Positions 15,527 to 23,038 of a stretch of 64,000 nucleotides of DNA are shown in pieces (positions within the stretch are counted from its first letter, which is position 1; the number at the start of each line of letters is the position of its first letter). The notes beneath the pieces are model-generated. The model made no database searches. It was not told the DNA's origin and saw nothing but the letters and a program-made list of their open reading frames with translations. Origin of the DNA: Massilia sp. Bi118 (GTDB taxonomy: Bacteria; Pseudomonadota; Gammaproteobacteria; Burkholderiales; Burkholderiaceae_D); NCBI RefSeq assembly GCF_918697865.1, contig NZ_CAKKMV010000005.1:186001-250000 (forward strand), in the 5' to 3' direction. A program made the position numbers and the translations under genes.

Positions 15527-18355
15527 ATGTTCCACATTAAATCTCTCGAGCTGGTCCACTGGGACTACTGGCAGCGCATCAAGAACATCCCGCTCGACGC
15601 CAAGATCATCACCATCGCCGGCCAGAACGGCTCCGGCAAGACCACGCTGCTGGACGCGCTGCGCACCCTGTTCGGCCTCGATTGCTCGATGGGCCGCACG
15701 TATAAACACTATGCGCGCCACTCGGGCCAGCAGAGCGCCTGGATCCGCGCGGTGGTCGACAACAAGGCCTCGGGCCGCCAGCTGTCGAACCGTCCGTTCC
15801 GCCACAGCGGCTTTTTCAGCGACGACGAAGTAACCCTGTTCTGCCAGGTGCAGAAGAACGGCGGCGACTGGAAGCGCCAGTACCTGATGCGGCCGGGGAA
15901 TATCGACATCGAGGAAGTGACCGAGGCCACCGACTGGCTGGGCGTCGAGAACTACCGCAAGCGTCTGGCGTCGGCGGGCCTGTCGCCGGCCATGTCCAAG
16001 GTGCTGGCGCTGGAGCAGGGCGAGACGGATAAACTGTGCGAATACTCGCCGCGCCAGCTGCTGGACCTGGTGTTCCAGGTCTTCGGCGACAAGGAAGTGC
16101 TGGACGCTTACGACGAAGCCAAGCGCCACCAGCGCGACACCGAATCGGAGCTGAAGCGCTTCGAGGCCGAGCTGGAAACCTCGCGCATCAACCTCGAAGG
16201 CCTGCGCCTGCGCGTCGCCAACTATCACCAGTGGGAAGACCTGAACAAGGAACGCCAGGCGCTGGTGGAAGAGGCGCTGCCCAGCCTCGAATACCATGAA
16301 GCCCGCGAAAAAGCGGGCCAGACCAGCCGCGCCCTGCGCGAAGCAAAGAAGCCGCTGGTGCAGGCCGACAGCCAGCTGGCCGAGAAGCGCCACGCACTGG
16401 CGGCCCAGCAGCGCGCGCTGACCGAAGCCCAGCAGCAGGAAGTCCAGCTGGAACAGGAAGCGAACACCCTGGCCGGCCGCCTCACGGAAGTCAACCGCAA
16501 GCTCAAGCCGCTGGAAAGCCTGCTGGAGCAGAAGGAACGCCTGCAGAAGCTGGCCGCCGACTCGGGCGCCGACATCGCCGAGGTCTCAAGCCAGCTGGAA
16601 GCGAAAGAAGCGCAGCTGTCGAAGAAGAAGACCGAGCGCGAGAACCTGGGCGCAAGGATCGCCGAGGCGATGTCGACCATCTCGGCCCTGCAGGGCAAGA
16701 GCTCGATGCCGGAACCGGAAGCCCAGCGCCTGATGCGCCGCGCGCTGAACGATGCGAATATCCGCCACGCCATGCTGTCCGATATCGTCGAAGTGACGGA
16801 TCCGAAATGGCAGGGCGCGGTCGAGGGCGTGCTGGGCGGCTATGCCTCGGTGGTGCTGCTGGAAAGCGCCAAGGATGCGCCGGCGGCCTACAAGCTGGCC
16901 GAGAAGGAGCGTTATCGCCACTTCATCGTGCCGGATTGCGTCAGCGCCCCGGTGGTCAAGGACGACACCCTGCTGTCCGTGGTGCGCTTCAGCTCCAAGG
17001 CGCCGGGCTGGCTGATCGACCAGCTCGAGCGCATCGAGCGCGTCGAATCGGTCGACCAGGGCTTCAAGAGCGATGCCGACGAGTGGATCACGCCGGACGC
17101 CTACCACCGCGAACGCCGCGGCGGGCGCTCGCTGTTCGTCGAGCCTTCGCGCTACCGCTTCGGCGCAGCGGGTAAAACCCAGCGCCTGGAAGCGATCCAG
17201 AAAACGCTGCCGGCCCTGGAAGCCCAGGAAGACAAGCTGACGCTGGAAATCAGCAAGCTGGCGACCGAGGTGTCGGCGCTGCGCGTGCGCATCGCCGGCG
17301 TCGACGCCGTCAAGGAACTGAGCGCGCGCCAGGCGGAGTTCGAGGAAGCCCTGCGCGCCATCGAGCCGCTCAAGACCGAGCGTTTGGAAGTGGGCGCGCG
17401 CCTGGGCGAGCTGCAGGTGCTGACCAAGAACGCGACCGTCACCCGCACCCGCGCCGACACCGTGTGGCAGAACGCCCGCATGGCCCTGTCGGAAGCGGAA
17501 GCCGGCATGCGCCTGAACCATCGCCGCCAGATCGACCAGCGCAGCGAGCATGCGCGCGCCCTGCTGGACCTGCGCCGCAACTGGCGCCACGTACCCAAGG
17601 CCTGGCGCCAGCCGGAACGCCGCGCCGCGCTGGTGGCCGCGCACCAGAACACGCACCAGGTCAAGCTGCGCGTGTCGTCGCTCGAGACTTCGCTGGCGCG
17701 CAGCGACTGGGAACACGATCCGACCGTGATCGACCAGTACGCGCGCCTGAACGACCAGCTGTCGAACCGCCAGAACGAGACCGAGGAACGCCGTTACCAG
17801 AACAACCGCGCGATCGAGGCCACGGACAATGCGCGCGGCGCCTACATCGAGCGCCTGCGCTACACGATCAAGACCTACTCGAAGAACATCAAGGAGCTGG
17901 GCGAGCTGGCCAACATCGAAGTCACGGTCGATCCGGTGCGCCTGGAGAACGACGACCTGCAGTTGGCCCAGGCCGGCCTGCACGTGCGCTTCAAGTTCGA
18001 CGGCAAGGGCCAGATCGGCATGAACGACGGCGAAGCCTCGGGCGGCCAGCAGGTCATGAAGTCGCTGGTGCTGCTGATCGGCCTGTTGAAATCGGAAGAG
18101 GGCTCGGGCGGCTTCGTGTTCATCGACGAACCCTTCGCCCACCTGGACATCCGCAACATCCAGCTGGTCGGCGAGTTCCTCAAGAATACCGACGCCCAGT
18201 ACCTGATGACGACGCCGCTGACCCACAATACGGACGTCTACGACCCGTCGGACCTGACGCTCATCACCAGCAAGAAGAAGAAGGACACGCAGTGGGCGCA
18301 GCCGATCTTCGTGCTGCAGCGCCGCCAGGCGGGGGATGAAGCGAAGGCGGCGTAA
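15527..18355 (+). CDS. SMC-like ATPase of a MksB/JetC-type condensin
   Basis: A 942-residue SMC-family ATPase. Walker A is GQNGSGKTT (residues 32-40). Near the C-terminus are the ABC signature SGGQ (838-841) and Walker B FVFIDEP (863-869), followed by a D-loop (FAHLD). In between are two coiled-coil arms (about 190-390 and 550-760) around a hinge-like domain (about 400-545) containing KWQGAVEGVLGG, the pattern of JetC/SMC hinges. Such proteins form DNA-loop-extruding or plasmid-restricting complexes with a kleisin and a winged-helix partner. The arms are much shorter than those of MukB. No Toprim-type JetD nuclease gene follows; a terminator does. Confident as an SMC-type ATPase, less so as to subtype. 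Confidence 0.9.
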   Translation: MFHIKSLELVHWDYWQRIKNIPLDAKIITIAGQNGSGKTTLLDALRTLFGLDCSMGRTYKHYARHSGQQSAWIRAVVDNKASGRQLSNRPFRHSGFFSDDEVTLFCQVQKNGGDWKRQYLMRPGNIDIEEVTEATDWLGVENYRKRLASAGLSPAMSKVLALEQGETDKLCEYSPRQLLDLVFQVFGDKEVLDAYDEAKRHQRDTESELKRFEAELETSRINLEGLRLRVANYHQWEDLNKERQALVEEALPSLEYHEAREKAGQTSRALREAKKPLVQADSQLAEKRHALAAQQRALTEAQQQEVQLEQEANTLAGRLTEVNRKLKPLESLLEQKERLQKLAADSGADIAEVSSQLEAKEAQLSKKKTERENLGARIAEAMSTISALQGKSSMPEPEAQRLMRRALNDANIRHAMLSDIVEVTDPKWQGAVEGVLGGYASVVLLESAKDAPAAYKLAEKERYRHFIVPDCVSAPVVKDDTLLSVVRFSSKAPGWLIDQLERIERVESVDQGFKSDADEWITPDAYHRERRGGRSLFVEPSRYRFGAAGKTQRLEAIQKTLPALEAQEDKLTLEISKLATEVSALRVRIAGVDAVKELSARQAEFEEALRAIEPLKTERLEVGARLGELQVLTKNATVTRTRADTVWQNARMALSEAEAGMRLNHRRQIDQRSEHARALLDLRRNWRHVPKAWRQPERRAALVAAHQNTHQVKLRVSSLETSLARSDWEHDPTVIDQYARLNDQLSNRQNETEERRYQNNRAIEATDNARGAYIERLRYTIKTYSKNIKELGELANIEVTVDPVRLENDDLQLAQAGLHVRFKFDGKGQIGMNDGEASGGQQVMKSLVLLIGLLKSEEGSGGFVFIDEPFAHLDIRNIQLVGEFLKNTDAQYLMTTPLTHNTDVYDPSDLTLITSKKKKDTQWAQPIFVLQRRQAGDEAKAA

Positions 18356-18373
18356 GCTGCGTACCCCGCGTTC

Positions 18374-18410
18374 AAAACGGCCGGCGATCCTGTGGACGCC
18401 GGCCGTTTTT
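18374..18410. terminator. Strong rho-independent terminator, bidirectional
   Basis: Perfect 13-base arms AAAACGGCCGGCG (18374-18386) and CGCCGGCCGTTTT (18397-18409) with a 10-base loop. A/T runs on both sides let it work in either direction. It ends the condensin-like operon and overlaps the stop of the convergent VirK-like gene. Confidence 0.9.
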
Positions 18411-19314
18411 ATTGCAGGTGCGGCTGCAGGGCCACCCGCGCCATTTCCCCGACCGCCTGCCAGTGCTCGCGCCGCAGCGCAGCCCGCTTGCGGTGCCGGG
18501 ACGAGACCTCCGTCAGCGGTTTGAGCTGCAGGGGCAGGGCGATGCGCCAGCAGCGGCCCGCCAGCGGCACGCCGCCCAGGGTCTCCCAGAAGCCGTCGTA
18601 GGCATTCGCGAAATGCCTGGCGTCGGCCGGTGTCCAGGCGCTTTGCCAGCCAGCCTTGATGGCCGCGATCTGCCTGAAATCGAGCGCCTGGGCGATGCCC
18701 TGCAGCGCGGCGAAGCAGAAGTAGCTGGGCGAGTTGTGGGGGAAGGCCAGGCCGAAGGCGGAAAAGGCATCGGCGACGTCGGCGCGGTGGCCCTGGTTGC
18801 GCGCAATGAAGGGAACGATGGCCGCATCGAGGCCGGCAAAGGCGCCTTCGACCCAGCTGAAGGACAGGCGGTGCAGGCAGCTGCCGTTGGCGTGCATGGC
18901 GATCGTCAGGTCGCCTTCCGCGCACAGGCGCGAGGCCATCTCGAGCCGGATCGTGAAGCACCAGCCGGTCCTCCGGTCTTCGTGGCGCCACAGCAGCAGG
19001 CCGCCGTTGCGGTACACCGCATGCTTGTAGGCGGCATCGAAGGCGCTTTCCTCGAAGCGGTAATGGGCCAGCACGCAGCGCACCCGCTGGCGCAGCGACA
19101 TGCCCCTCGCCAGATAATGGCGGTGGCTCAGGTGGTGGAAGACGTCGTCGTGCGCCAGGGCCACGTAGCGGCGGTGGATGTCGAGCGCCAGCAACTGGCG
19201 GTGGGCGCGCTGGAACAGCAGCACGCGCAGGCTGCGCGCGACGCAGGCCAGCCAGGAGGGCAGCGGATAGTGGCGGCGCGCCAGCCAGTGCCTGGCGAGA
19301 AGAGTGAACACCAT
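18409..19314 (-). CDS. VirK/YbjX family protein (DUF535)
   Basis: A 301-residue protein matching the DUF535/VirK family by length and by conserved patterns such as FHHLSHRHYLARGMSLRQRVRCVLAHYRFEE, GLLLWRHED, LHRLSFSWVEG, IARNQG and AFPHNSPSYFCFAALQGIA. Members are linked to envelope stress and virulence in enterobacteria, but the biochemical role is unclear. It has no signal peptide. It is convergent with the condensin-like operon; the shared terminator overlaps its stop. Confidence 0.82.
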   Translation of the reverse strand: MVFTLLARHWLARRHYPLPSWLACVARSLRVLLFQRAHRQLLALDIHRRYVALAHDDVFHHLSHRHYLARGMSLRQRVRCVLAHYRFEESAFDAAYKHAVYRNGGLLLWRHEDRRTGWCFTIRLEMASRLCAEGDLTIAMHANGSCLHRLSFSWVEGAFAGLDAAIVPFIARNQGHRADVADAFSAFGLAFPHNSPSYFCFAALQGIAQALDFRQIAAIKAGWQSAWTPADARHFANAYDGFWETLGGVPLAGRCWRIALPLQLKPLTEVSSRHRKRAALRREHWQAVGEMARVALQPHLQ

Positions 19315-19397
19315 CGGGGTTCCGGGACATAATTGTAATTACGACAATTTTGTCCCGGGCCGGGGTCTGCGGTATTGGAGTGGAACAAGCTTCCCTG

Positions 19398-20564
19398 CTA
19401 GCCCGCCAAGGCCTTGAGTAGGTAATCCGTATCGCGGCGCAGGATGGATTCGTTGAAGCCCAGCTGCGCCTTCCCATCATTGAGCTTGCTGAGCCGCACA
19501 TTCGCCTTCTGCAGGCGCTCTTCGAGTCCGGCCTGGCGCGCCGGCGCGATTTCCAGCACCGCTAGGTTGCTGCCGTTCTCGATGCGCTTCACCTTGAAGC
19601 CCGGCGTGCGATCGAGCGCCGCCATCAGGCGTTCGCCGGCCGCGCGTACGCGGGCGTAGCGTTCCTCGGCGCCGTCCAGCGCTTCCAGGGCGGGCAGCGC
19701 GGCCTGCCAGCCGTGGTAGATGGTGCCGCCGAAGATATGGCGCAGCTCGCGCGCTTTCGCCATCAGGGGTTTCGCGCCGGACAGCACGCCGCCGAAGGGC
19801 GCGCCAAGGTATTTGTAGAGCGAGACGTAGACCGTGTCGAAGTGCGCGCAATAGTCTTTGACGCGGAAGTCTTCCATCCCGCTCATCAGCAGCAGGCGCG
19901 CACCGTCCAGGTGCATGGGGATCTTCTTTGCGCGCGCGGTCTGCGCGATCTCGGCCACCAGCGCCGGCGTCAGGGATGCGCCCTGGGCCCGGCGCACCGG
20001 GCTTTCGAGGGCGATCGCGCCGACCTTGATCGGGTAGGGGCCGACTTCGGCGCGCTCGATCGCGGCCCTGATTTCTTCCAGCGCTGGCGCCGCCTTGCCC
20101 GGCGCCAGCGGCACCAGGTTGATGCCGCTGAGGGTCGTCACGGTGTTCGACTCGTCGCGGTAGACGTGGCTTTCCTGCTGCACCAGCGCGTGCCGGTTCT
20201 CGCCGCACAGCAGGCGCAGGGCAATGTGGTTGGCCAGGGTCCCGGTTGGCATGAAGACCGTGTCTTCCTTGCCGAGCAGGCTCGAAAACTTCGCTTCCAG
20301 TTCCGCGACTGCCCCGCCGGCCAGGTAGCCGTCGCCCGGCTTGGCGTGCTTGTCGAGCAGGGCTTGCAGGCGCGCGGGCTCGGTGGCCAGGCTGCGCGGC
20401 AGGCTGTCGCCGGCCAGCACGACCATCGTGTCCATGTCCATGGCGGGCGCCGGCGTGGCATTCGCTGCCGCGGCGCCGCCGTATTGCGCGTGGACGCTGC
20501 CCGCTGCCAGGCCCAGTGAAGCGATCGGTACGGCTCCGAGGAAACTGCGGCGGTTCAGCGTCAT
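19398..20564 (-). CDS. Tat-exported threonine-aldolase-like PLP enzyme
   Basis: A 388-residue fold-type I PLP enzyme of the threonine aldolase / beta-eliminating lyase family, which cleaves L-threonine-type beta-hydroxy amino acids to glycine and an aldehyde. The core starts near residue 45. PTGTLANHIALR is the family's substrate/PLP loop, HLDGARLL contains the PLP-nitrogen Asp, and SLYKYLGAPFGG contains the PLP-binding Lys. The N-terminus carries a twin-arginine signal (NRRSFLGA plus a hydrophobic run ending in VHAQ), unusual because the family is normally cytoplasmic. AAGGA precedes the ATG. The physiological substrate in the periplasm is unknown. Confidence 0.86.
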   Translation of the reverse strand: MTLNRRSFLGAVPIASLGLAAGSVHAQYGGAAAANATPAPAMDMDTMVVLAGDSLPRSLATEPARLQALLDKHAKPGDGYLAGGAVAELEAKFSSLLGKEDTVFMPTGTLANHIALRLLCGENRHALVQQESHVYRDESNTVTTLSGINLVPLAPGKAAPALEEIRAAIERAEVGPYPIKVGAIALESPVRRAQGASLTPALVAEIAQTARAKKIPMHLDGARLLLMSGMEDFRVKDYCAHFDTVYVSLYKYLGAPFGGVLSGAKPLMAKARELRHIFGGTIYHGWQAALPALEALDGAEERYARVRAAGERLMAALDRTPGFKVKRIENGSNLAVLEIAPARQAGLEERLQKANVRLSKLNDGKAQLGFNESILRRDTDYLLKALAG

Positions 20565-20574
20565 GGACTGTCCT

Positions 20575-21087
20575 TTATGCGTTGTCGACCGCCTTGCGCA
20601 GGCGCTGGCGCCAGCGCATCAGGCTGGCCGAGAAGGTGCAGAAATAGGCGCCGGTCAGGCCGACGCAGAACATCGTTGCTTCACTGTCCGAAAAGCGCGG
20701 ATTCGGCCGGCTGCTGCCCTGGTTCATGTAGATCTCGATGCCCAGGTAGATCACGCGCGCCACCAGCAGCATCGCCACCAGGATGCCCATGCGCATGGGC
20801 GGCGTGAAGAAATAGCCTTCCGGGGTGTCTTCGAAGCGGGTCTTGCGCAAGCCGTAGGTACCGAGGCCGATGCCGGCGATCGCGCCCAGCGCCAGCGCCG
20901 CCAGCGACAGGGGCCGGTCGGCAAGCTCGGCGAGGGGCACCAGGACCATCGCGCCGAACACCAGCACGCCGGTGTAGTGGCGCGACAGGATCGAACGCTG
21001 GCGCAGCATCTGGGTCTTGAGGCGCTGGTAGATGCGCCAGACCAGAACGGGAACGAGGAGGATGAGGGCGGCAGTGGTGATGCTCAT
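20575..21087 (-). CDS. Small multi-helix membrane protein, paralogue 1
   Basis: A 170-residue inner-membrane protein with about five hydrophobic segments. It is a paralogue of the gene just upstream: both share a VWRxYxRxK N-terminus, a TRFE motif (KTRFEDTPEGYFFTPPMRMGILVAMLLVAR here) and the same helix order. It may belong to the CcdC/DUF1453-like group, but I am not certain. Its start overlaps the stop of the paralogue by 4 bases (ATGA). It ends 10 bases before the threonine-aldolase-like gene, which may share the transcript. Confidence 0.75.
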   Translation of the reverse strand: MSITTAALILLVPVLVWRIYQRLKTQMLRQRSILSRHYTGVLVFGAMVLVPLAELADRPLSLAALALGAIAGIGLGTYGLRKTRFEDTPEGYFFTPPMRMGILVAMLLVARVIYLGIEIYMNQGSSRPNPRFSDSEATMFCVGLTGAYFCTFSASLMRWRQRLRKAVDNA

Positions 21088-21608
21088 TGGGCAGTTGCGG
21101 GGGCGGCGGCAGTAACAGCGGCGGCGCGCTTGCGCCAGGCAAGCAGGCCGGCCGCGAAAGTCATGTAGTAACCGGCGAGGACGCCGAAGATGCAGAGGGT
21201 CAGCGGGCTGCTGACGAATTCGTGGTGCGCGAGCGGGCCGTTCGCCTCGAGGACCTGGTAGGCGCGGTAGCCCATGCGGCTGAGGAACAGCAGGGCGACC
21301 AGCATGCCGATCGGCGCGTTGGGCGTGAAATAGTATTCATCGCCTTGCTGCTCGAATCTGGTGCCCTTGCTGCCGATGCGGCCCAGGATGACGCCGACCG
21401 CCAGCCCGGCGCCCATGCCGGCCAGCGCGATCGGCGCCTGCAGGCTTGCGGCCGCCAGCAGCAGGAGCAGCAGCGGGAAAAAGACCAGGGTGGTGCGATG
21501 GCGCCAGGTCTTGGAACGCTGGCGCGTCGTCAGGCGCTTGATACGGCTGTAGACACGCCACAGCACGAACGGAGCAAGGACGGCGGCAACGACGGGAGTA
21601 GGCAGCAT
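21084..21608 (-). CDS. Small multi-helix membrane protein, paralogue 2
   Basis: A 174-residue membrane protein, tandem duplicate of the following gene. It has the same topology and motif order (VLWRVYSRIKR at the N-terminus, then GTRFEQQGDEYYFTPNAPIGMLVALLFLSRMGYRAYQ). I chose ATG 21608 because AAGGAA lies 7 bases upstream; an ATG at 21623 is in frame but lacks a ribosome-binding site. It overlaps its paralogue by 4 bases. Function unknown. Confidence 0.73.
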   Translation of the reverse strand: MLPTPVVAAVLAPFVLWRVYSRIKRLTTRQRSKTWRHRTTLVFFPLLLLLLAAASLQAPIALAGMGAGLAVGVILGRIGSKGTRFEQQGDEYYFTPNAPIGMLVALLFLSRMGYRAYQVLEANGPLAHHEFVSSPLTLCIFGVLAGYYMTFAAGLLAWRKRAAAVTAAAPATAQ

Positions 21609-21710
21609 GACGGATTCCTTCATGTCGAATCCGCCATTGTAATCCAGCCGGGCGTCGGCAAACCGCCCTGCATGCTAATGTTTTGGCTTCGAAAGCCGGA
21701 GAATCCAGCC

Positions 21711-21875
21711 ATGTTTGCAGCCACTATCCAAGCGCACCGCGCCCCCGATCCGGCGCCCATCGAAGAGCCGCTCAAGGAGCCATTCGATACGCCCGACCCC
21801 CACCAGCCGCCGATCCGCACGCCGATGAACGACGAACCGCCGACCGACCCGAATCCGAGCATCACGCGGCATTGA
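21711..21875 (+). CDS. Small proline-rich protein (54 residues)
   Basis: A short reading frame with GGAGA 8 bases before its ATG; an in-frame ATG at 21678 lacks such a site. The product is rich in Pro, Asp and Glu (APDPAPIEEPLKEPFDTPDP, then PPIRTPMNDEPP) and has no membrane segment or known domain. It ends 8 bases before a palindromic repeat that may act as its terminator. The opposite strand is also open here, so coding is likely rather than certain. Confidence 0.5.
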   Translation: MFAATIQAHRAPDPAPIEEPLKEPFDTPDPHQPPIRTPMNDEPPTDPNPSITRH

Positions 21876-21883
21876 TAAACCTC

Positions 21884-21906
21884 AAACCGGGGTCAGACCC
21901 CGGTTT
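21884..21906. repeat. GGGGTCAGACCCC palindromic element, copy 1
   Basis: Perfect 11-base arms AAACCGGGGTC (21884-21894) and GACCCCGGTTT (21896-21906) around a single A, followed by TTGG. It sits right after the stop of the small proline-rich gene. A diverged copy lies at 22984-23030, also right after a stop codon. The shared block runs from the preceding TGAT to TTTTTGGAAA. It could serve as a terminator and looks like a dispersed intergenic repeat. Confidence 0.7.
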
Positions 21907-21935
21907 TTGGAAAAATCTACCGGGATATTTTTAAA

Positions 21936-21964
21936 TTGACAGCGGAAACTTGTCGGCCTAGTAT
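21936..21964 (+). promoter_or_regulatory. Sigma-70 promoter of the hydrolase gene
   Basis: A consensus -35 box TTGACA (21936-21941), a 17-base spacer and a -10 box TAGTAT (21959-21964), in an AT-rich gap 46 bases before the hydrolase ATG. A strong match to the housekeeping promoter pattern. Confidence 0.72.
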
Positions 21965-22009
21965 TTAGATGAATGTCTAATTAGATGTTTTTCAAACTAG
22001 GAGATGAGG

Positions 22010-22975
22010 ATGCGATTCACGCAATGTTGGGCGATGTTGATGCTGGCCGCAGCGGCGGCTGCGCATGCGATGGCCGCACCGGCCGGCGAGCAGGCGATGA
22101 CACTGGAGACGGCCAGCAGCGCCGTCCACGGCAGCCTGCGCCTGCCGGCGGGCGAGGGCAAGGCGCCGGCGGTGCTGATCGTCGCCGGTTCCGGCCCCAC
22201 GGACCGCGACGGCAACAGCGCCATGCTCCCCGGCCGCAACGACAGCCTCAGGATGCTGGCCGATGCGCTGGCCCAGGCCGGCTTCGCCTCGCTCCGCTAC
22301 GACAAGCGCGGCATCGGCGCCAGCAAGGCCGCCATGCCGGACGAAGCCCAGCTGCGCTTCGATACCTATGTCGAGGATGCCGCAGCCTGGATCGCGAAGC
22401 TGAAGGCCGACCCGCGATTTACGTCGGTGGCAGTGATCGGCCACAGCGAGGGCGCCCTCATCGGCATGCTGGCGGCCGAGCGCGCCGGCGCCGCGGCCTA
22501 TGTGTCGCTGGCCGGCGTGGCCGAGAGCCCGGGCGCCGTGCTGCGCAAACAGCTGGCCGGCAAGCTGCCGCCGCCGCTGGCGGCCGACAACGAACGCATC
22601 CTCGCGAGCCTGGAGCAGGGCAAGCCGGTGGCCGAGGTGCCGCCCGCGCTGATGGCCTTCTACCGGCCCAGCGTGCAGCCCTACATGCTCTCGTGGATGA
22701 AGTATGTGCCGACCGCGCGCATCGCCGCGCTGCGCATGCCGGTGCTGATCGTGCAGGGCACGACCGACATCCAGGTCGGGGTCGAACAGGCGCAGGCGCT
22801 GAAGGCGGCCAGGCCGGATGCACAATTGGTCATCATCGCCGGCATGAACCATGTGCTGAAGGCGGTGGCGGCGGATGTGCCGAACCCGGTGGCTTCGTAT
22901 GGCGATCCGTCGCTGCCGTTGCATCCGCAGCTGATGCCGGCGATCGTCGGCTTCCTGAAGAAGTCTCAGCCTTGA
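22010..22975 (+). CDS. Exported alpha/beta hydrolase
   Basis: A 321-residue serine hydrolase with a signal peptide (about residues 1-24, ending HAMAAPA). The nucleophile elbow is GHSEG, the oxyanion-type motif is GSGPTDRDGN, and the likely catalytic His is in GMNHVLK near the C-terminus, with the Asp probably in QGTTDIQV. This resembles secreted esterase/dienelactone-hydrolase-like proteins. ATG 22010 is chosen because AGGAG lies 6 bases upstream; ATG 22004 would leave no spacing. It has its own promoter and is bracketed by two GGGGTCAGAC repeats. The substrate is unknown. Confidence 0.88.
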   Translation: MRFTQCWAMLMLAAAAAAHAMAAPAGEQAMTLETASSAVHGSLRLPAGEGKAPAVLIVAGSGPTDRDGNSAMLPGRNDSLRMLADALAQAGFASLRYDKRGIGASKAAMPDEAQLRFDTYVEDAAAWIAKLKADPRFTSVAVIGHSEGALIGMLAAERAGAAAYVSLAGVAESPGAVLRKQLAGKLPPPLAADNERILASLEQGKPVAEVPPALMAFYRPSVQPYMLSWMKYVPTARIAALRMPVLIVQGTTDIQVGVEQAQALKAARPDAQLVIIAGMNHVLKAVAADVPNPVASYGDPSLPLHPQLMPAIVGFLKKSQP

Positions 22976-22983
22976 TGAATTTC

Positions 22984-23030
22984 AAACCGGGGTCAGACGC
23001 CGATTTTTGGAAATGGTCTGACCCTGGTTT
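22984..23030. repeat. GGGGTCAGAC palindromic element, copy 2, as a long hairpin
   Basis: The left arm AAACCGGGGTCAGAC (22984-22998) pairs with GTCTGACCCTGGTTT (23016-23030) with one mismatch over 15 bases. The left part is a diverged copy of the element at 21884. It follows the hydrolase stop by 8 bases and lies 8 bases before the convergent LysR stop, so it may terminate both. Confidence 0.65.
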
Positions 23031-23038
23031 GTGCAAAC

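Noticed and set aside
18356..19397. Possible JetD/MksG nuclease after the SMC gene
   Set aside because: The only gene there is a convergent VirK/DUF535 protein; no Toprim-type sequence is seen.
16586..19501. 971-codon minus-strand open frame across the SMC ATPase and VirK-like gene
   Set aside because: It crosses two real genes and a strong terminator, has no domain and a shadow-type composition.
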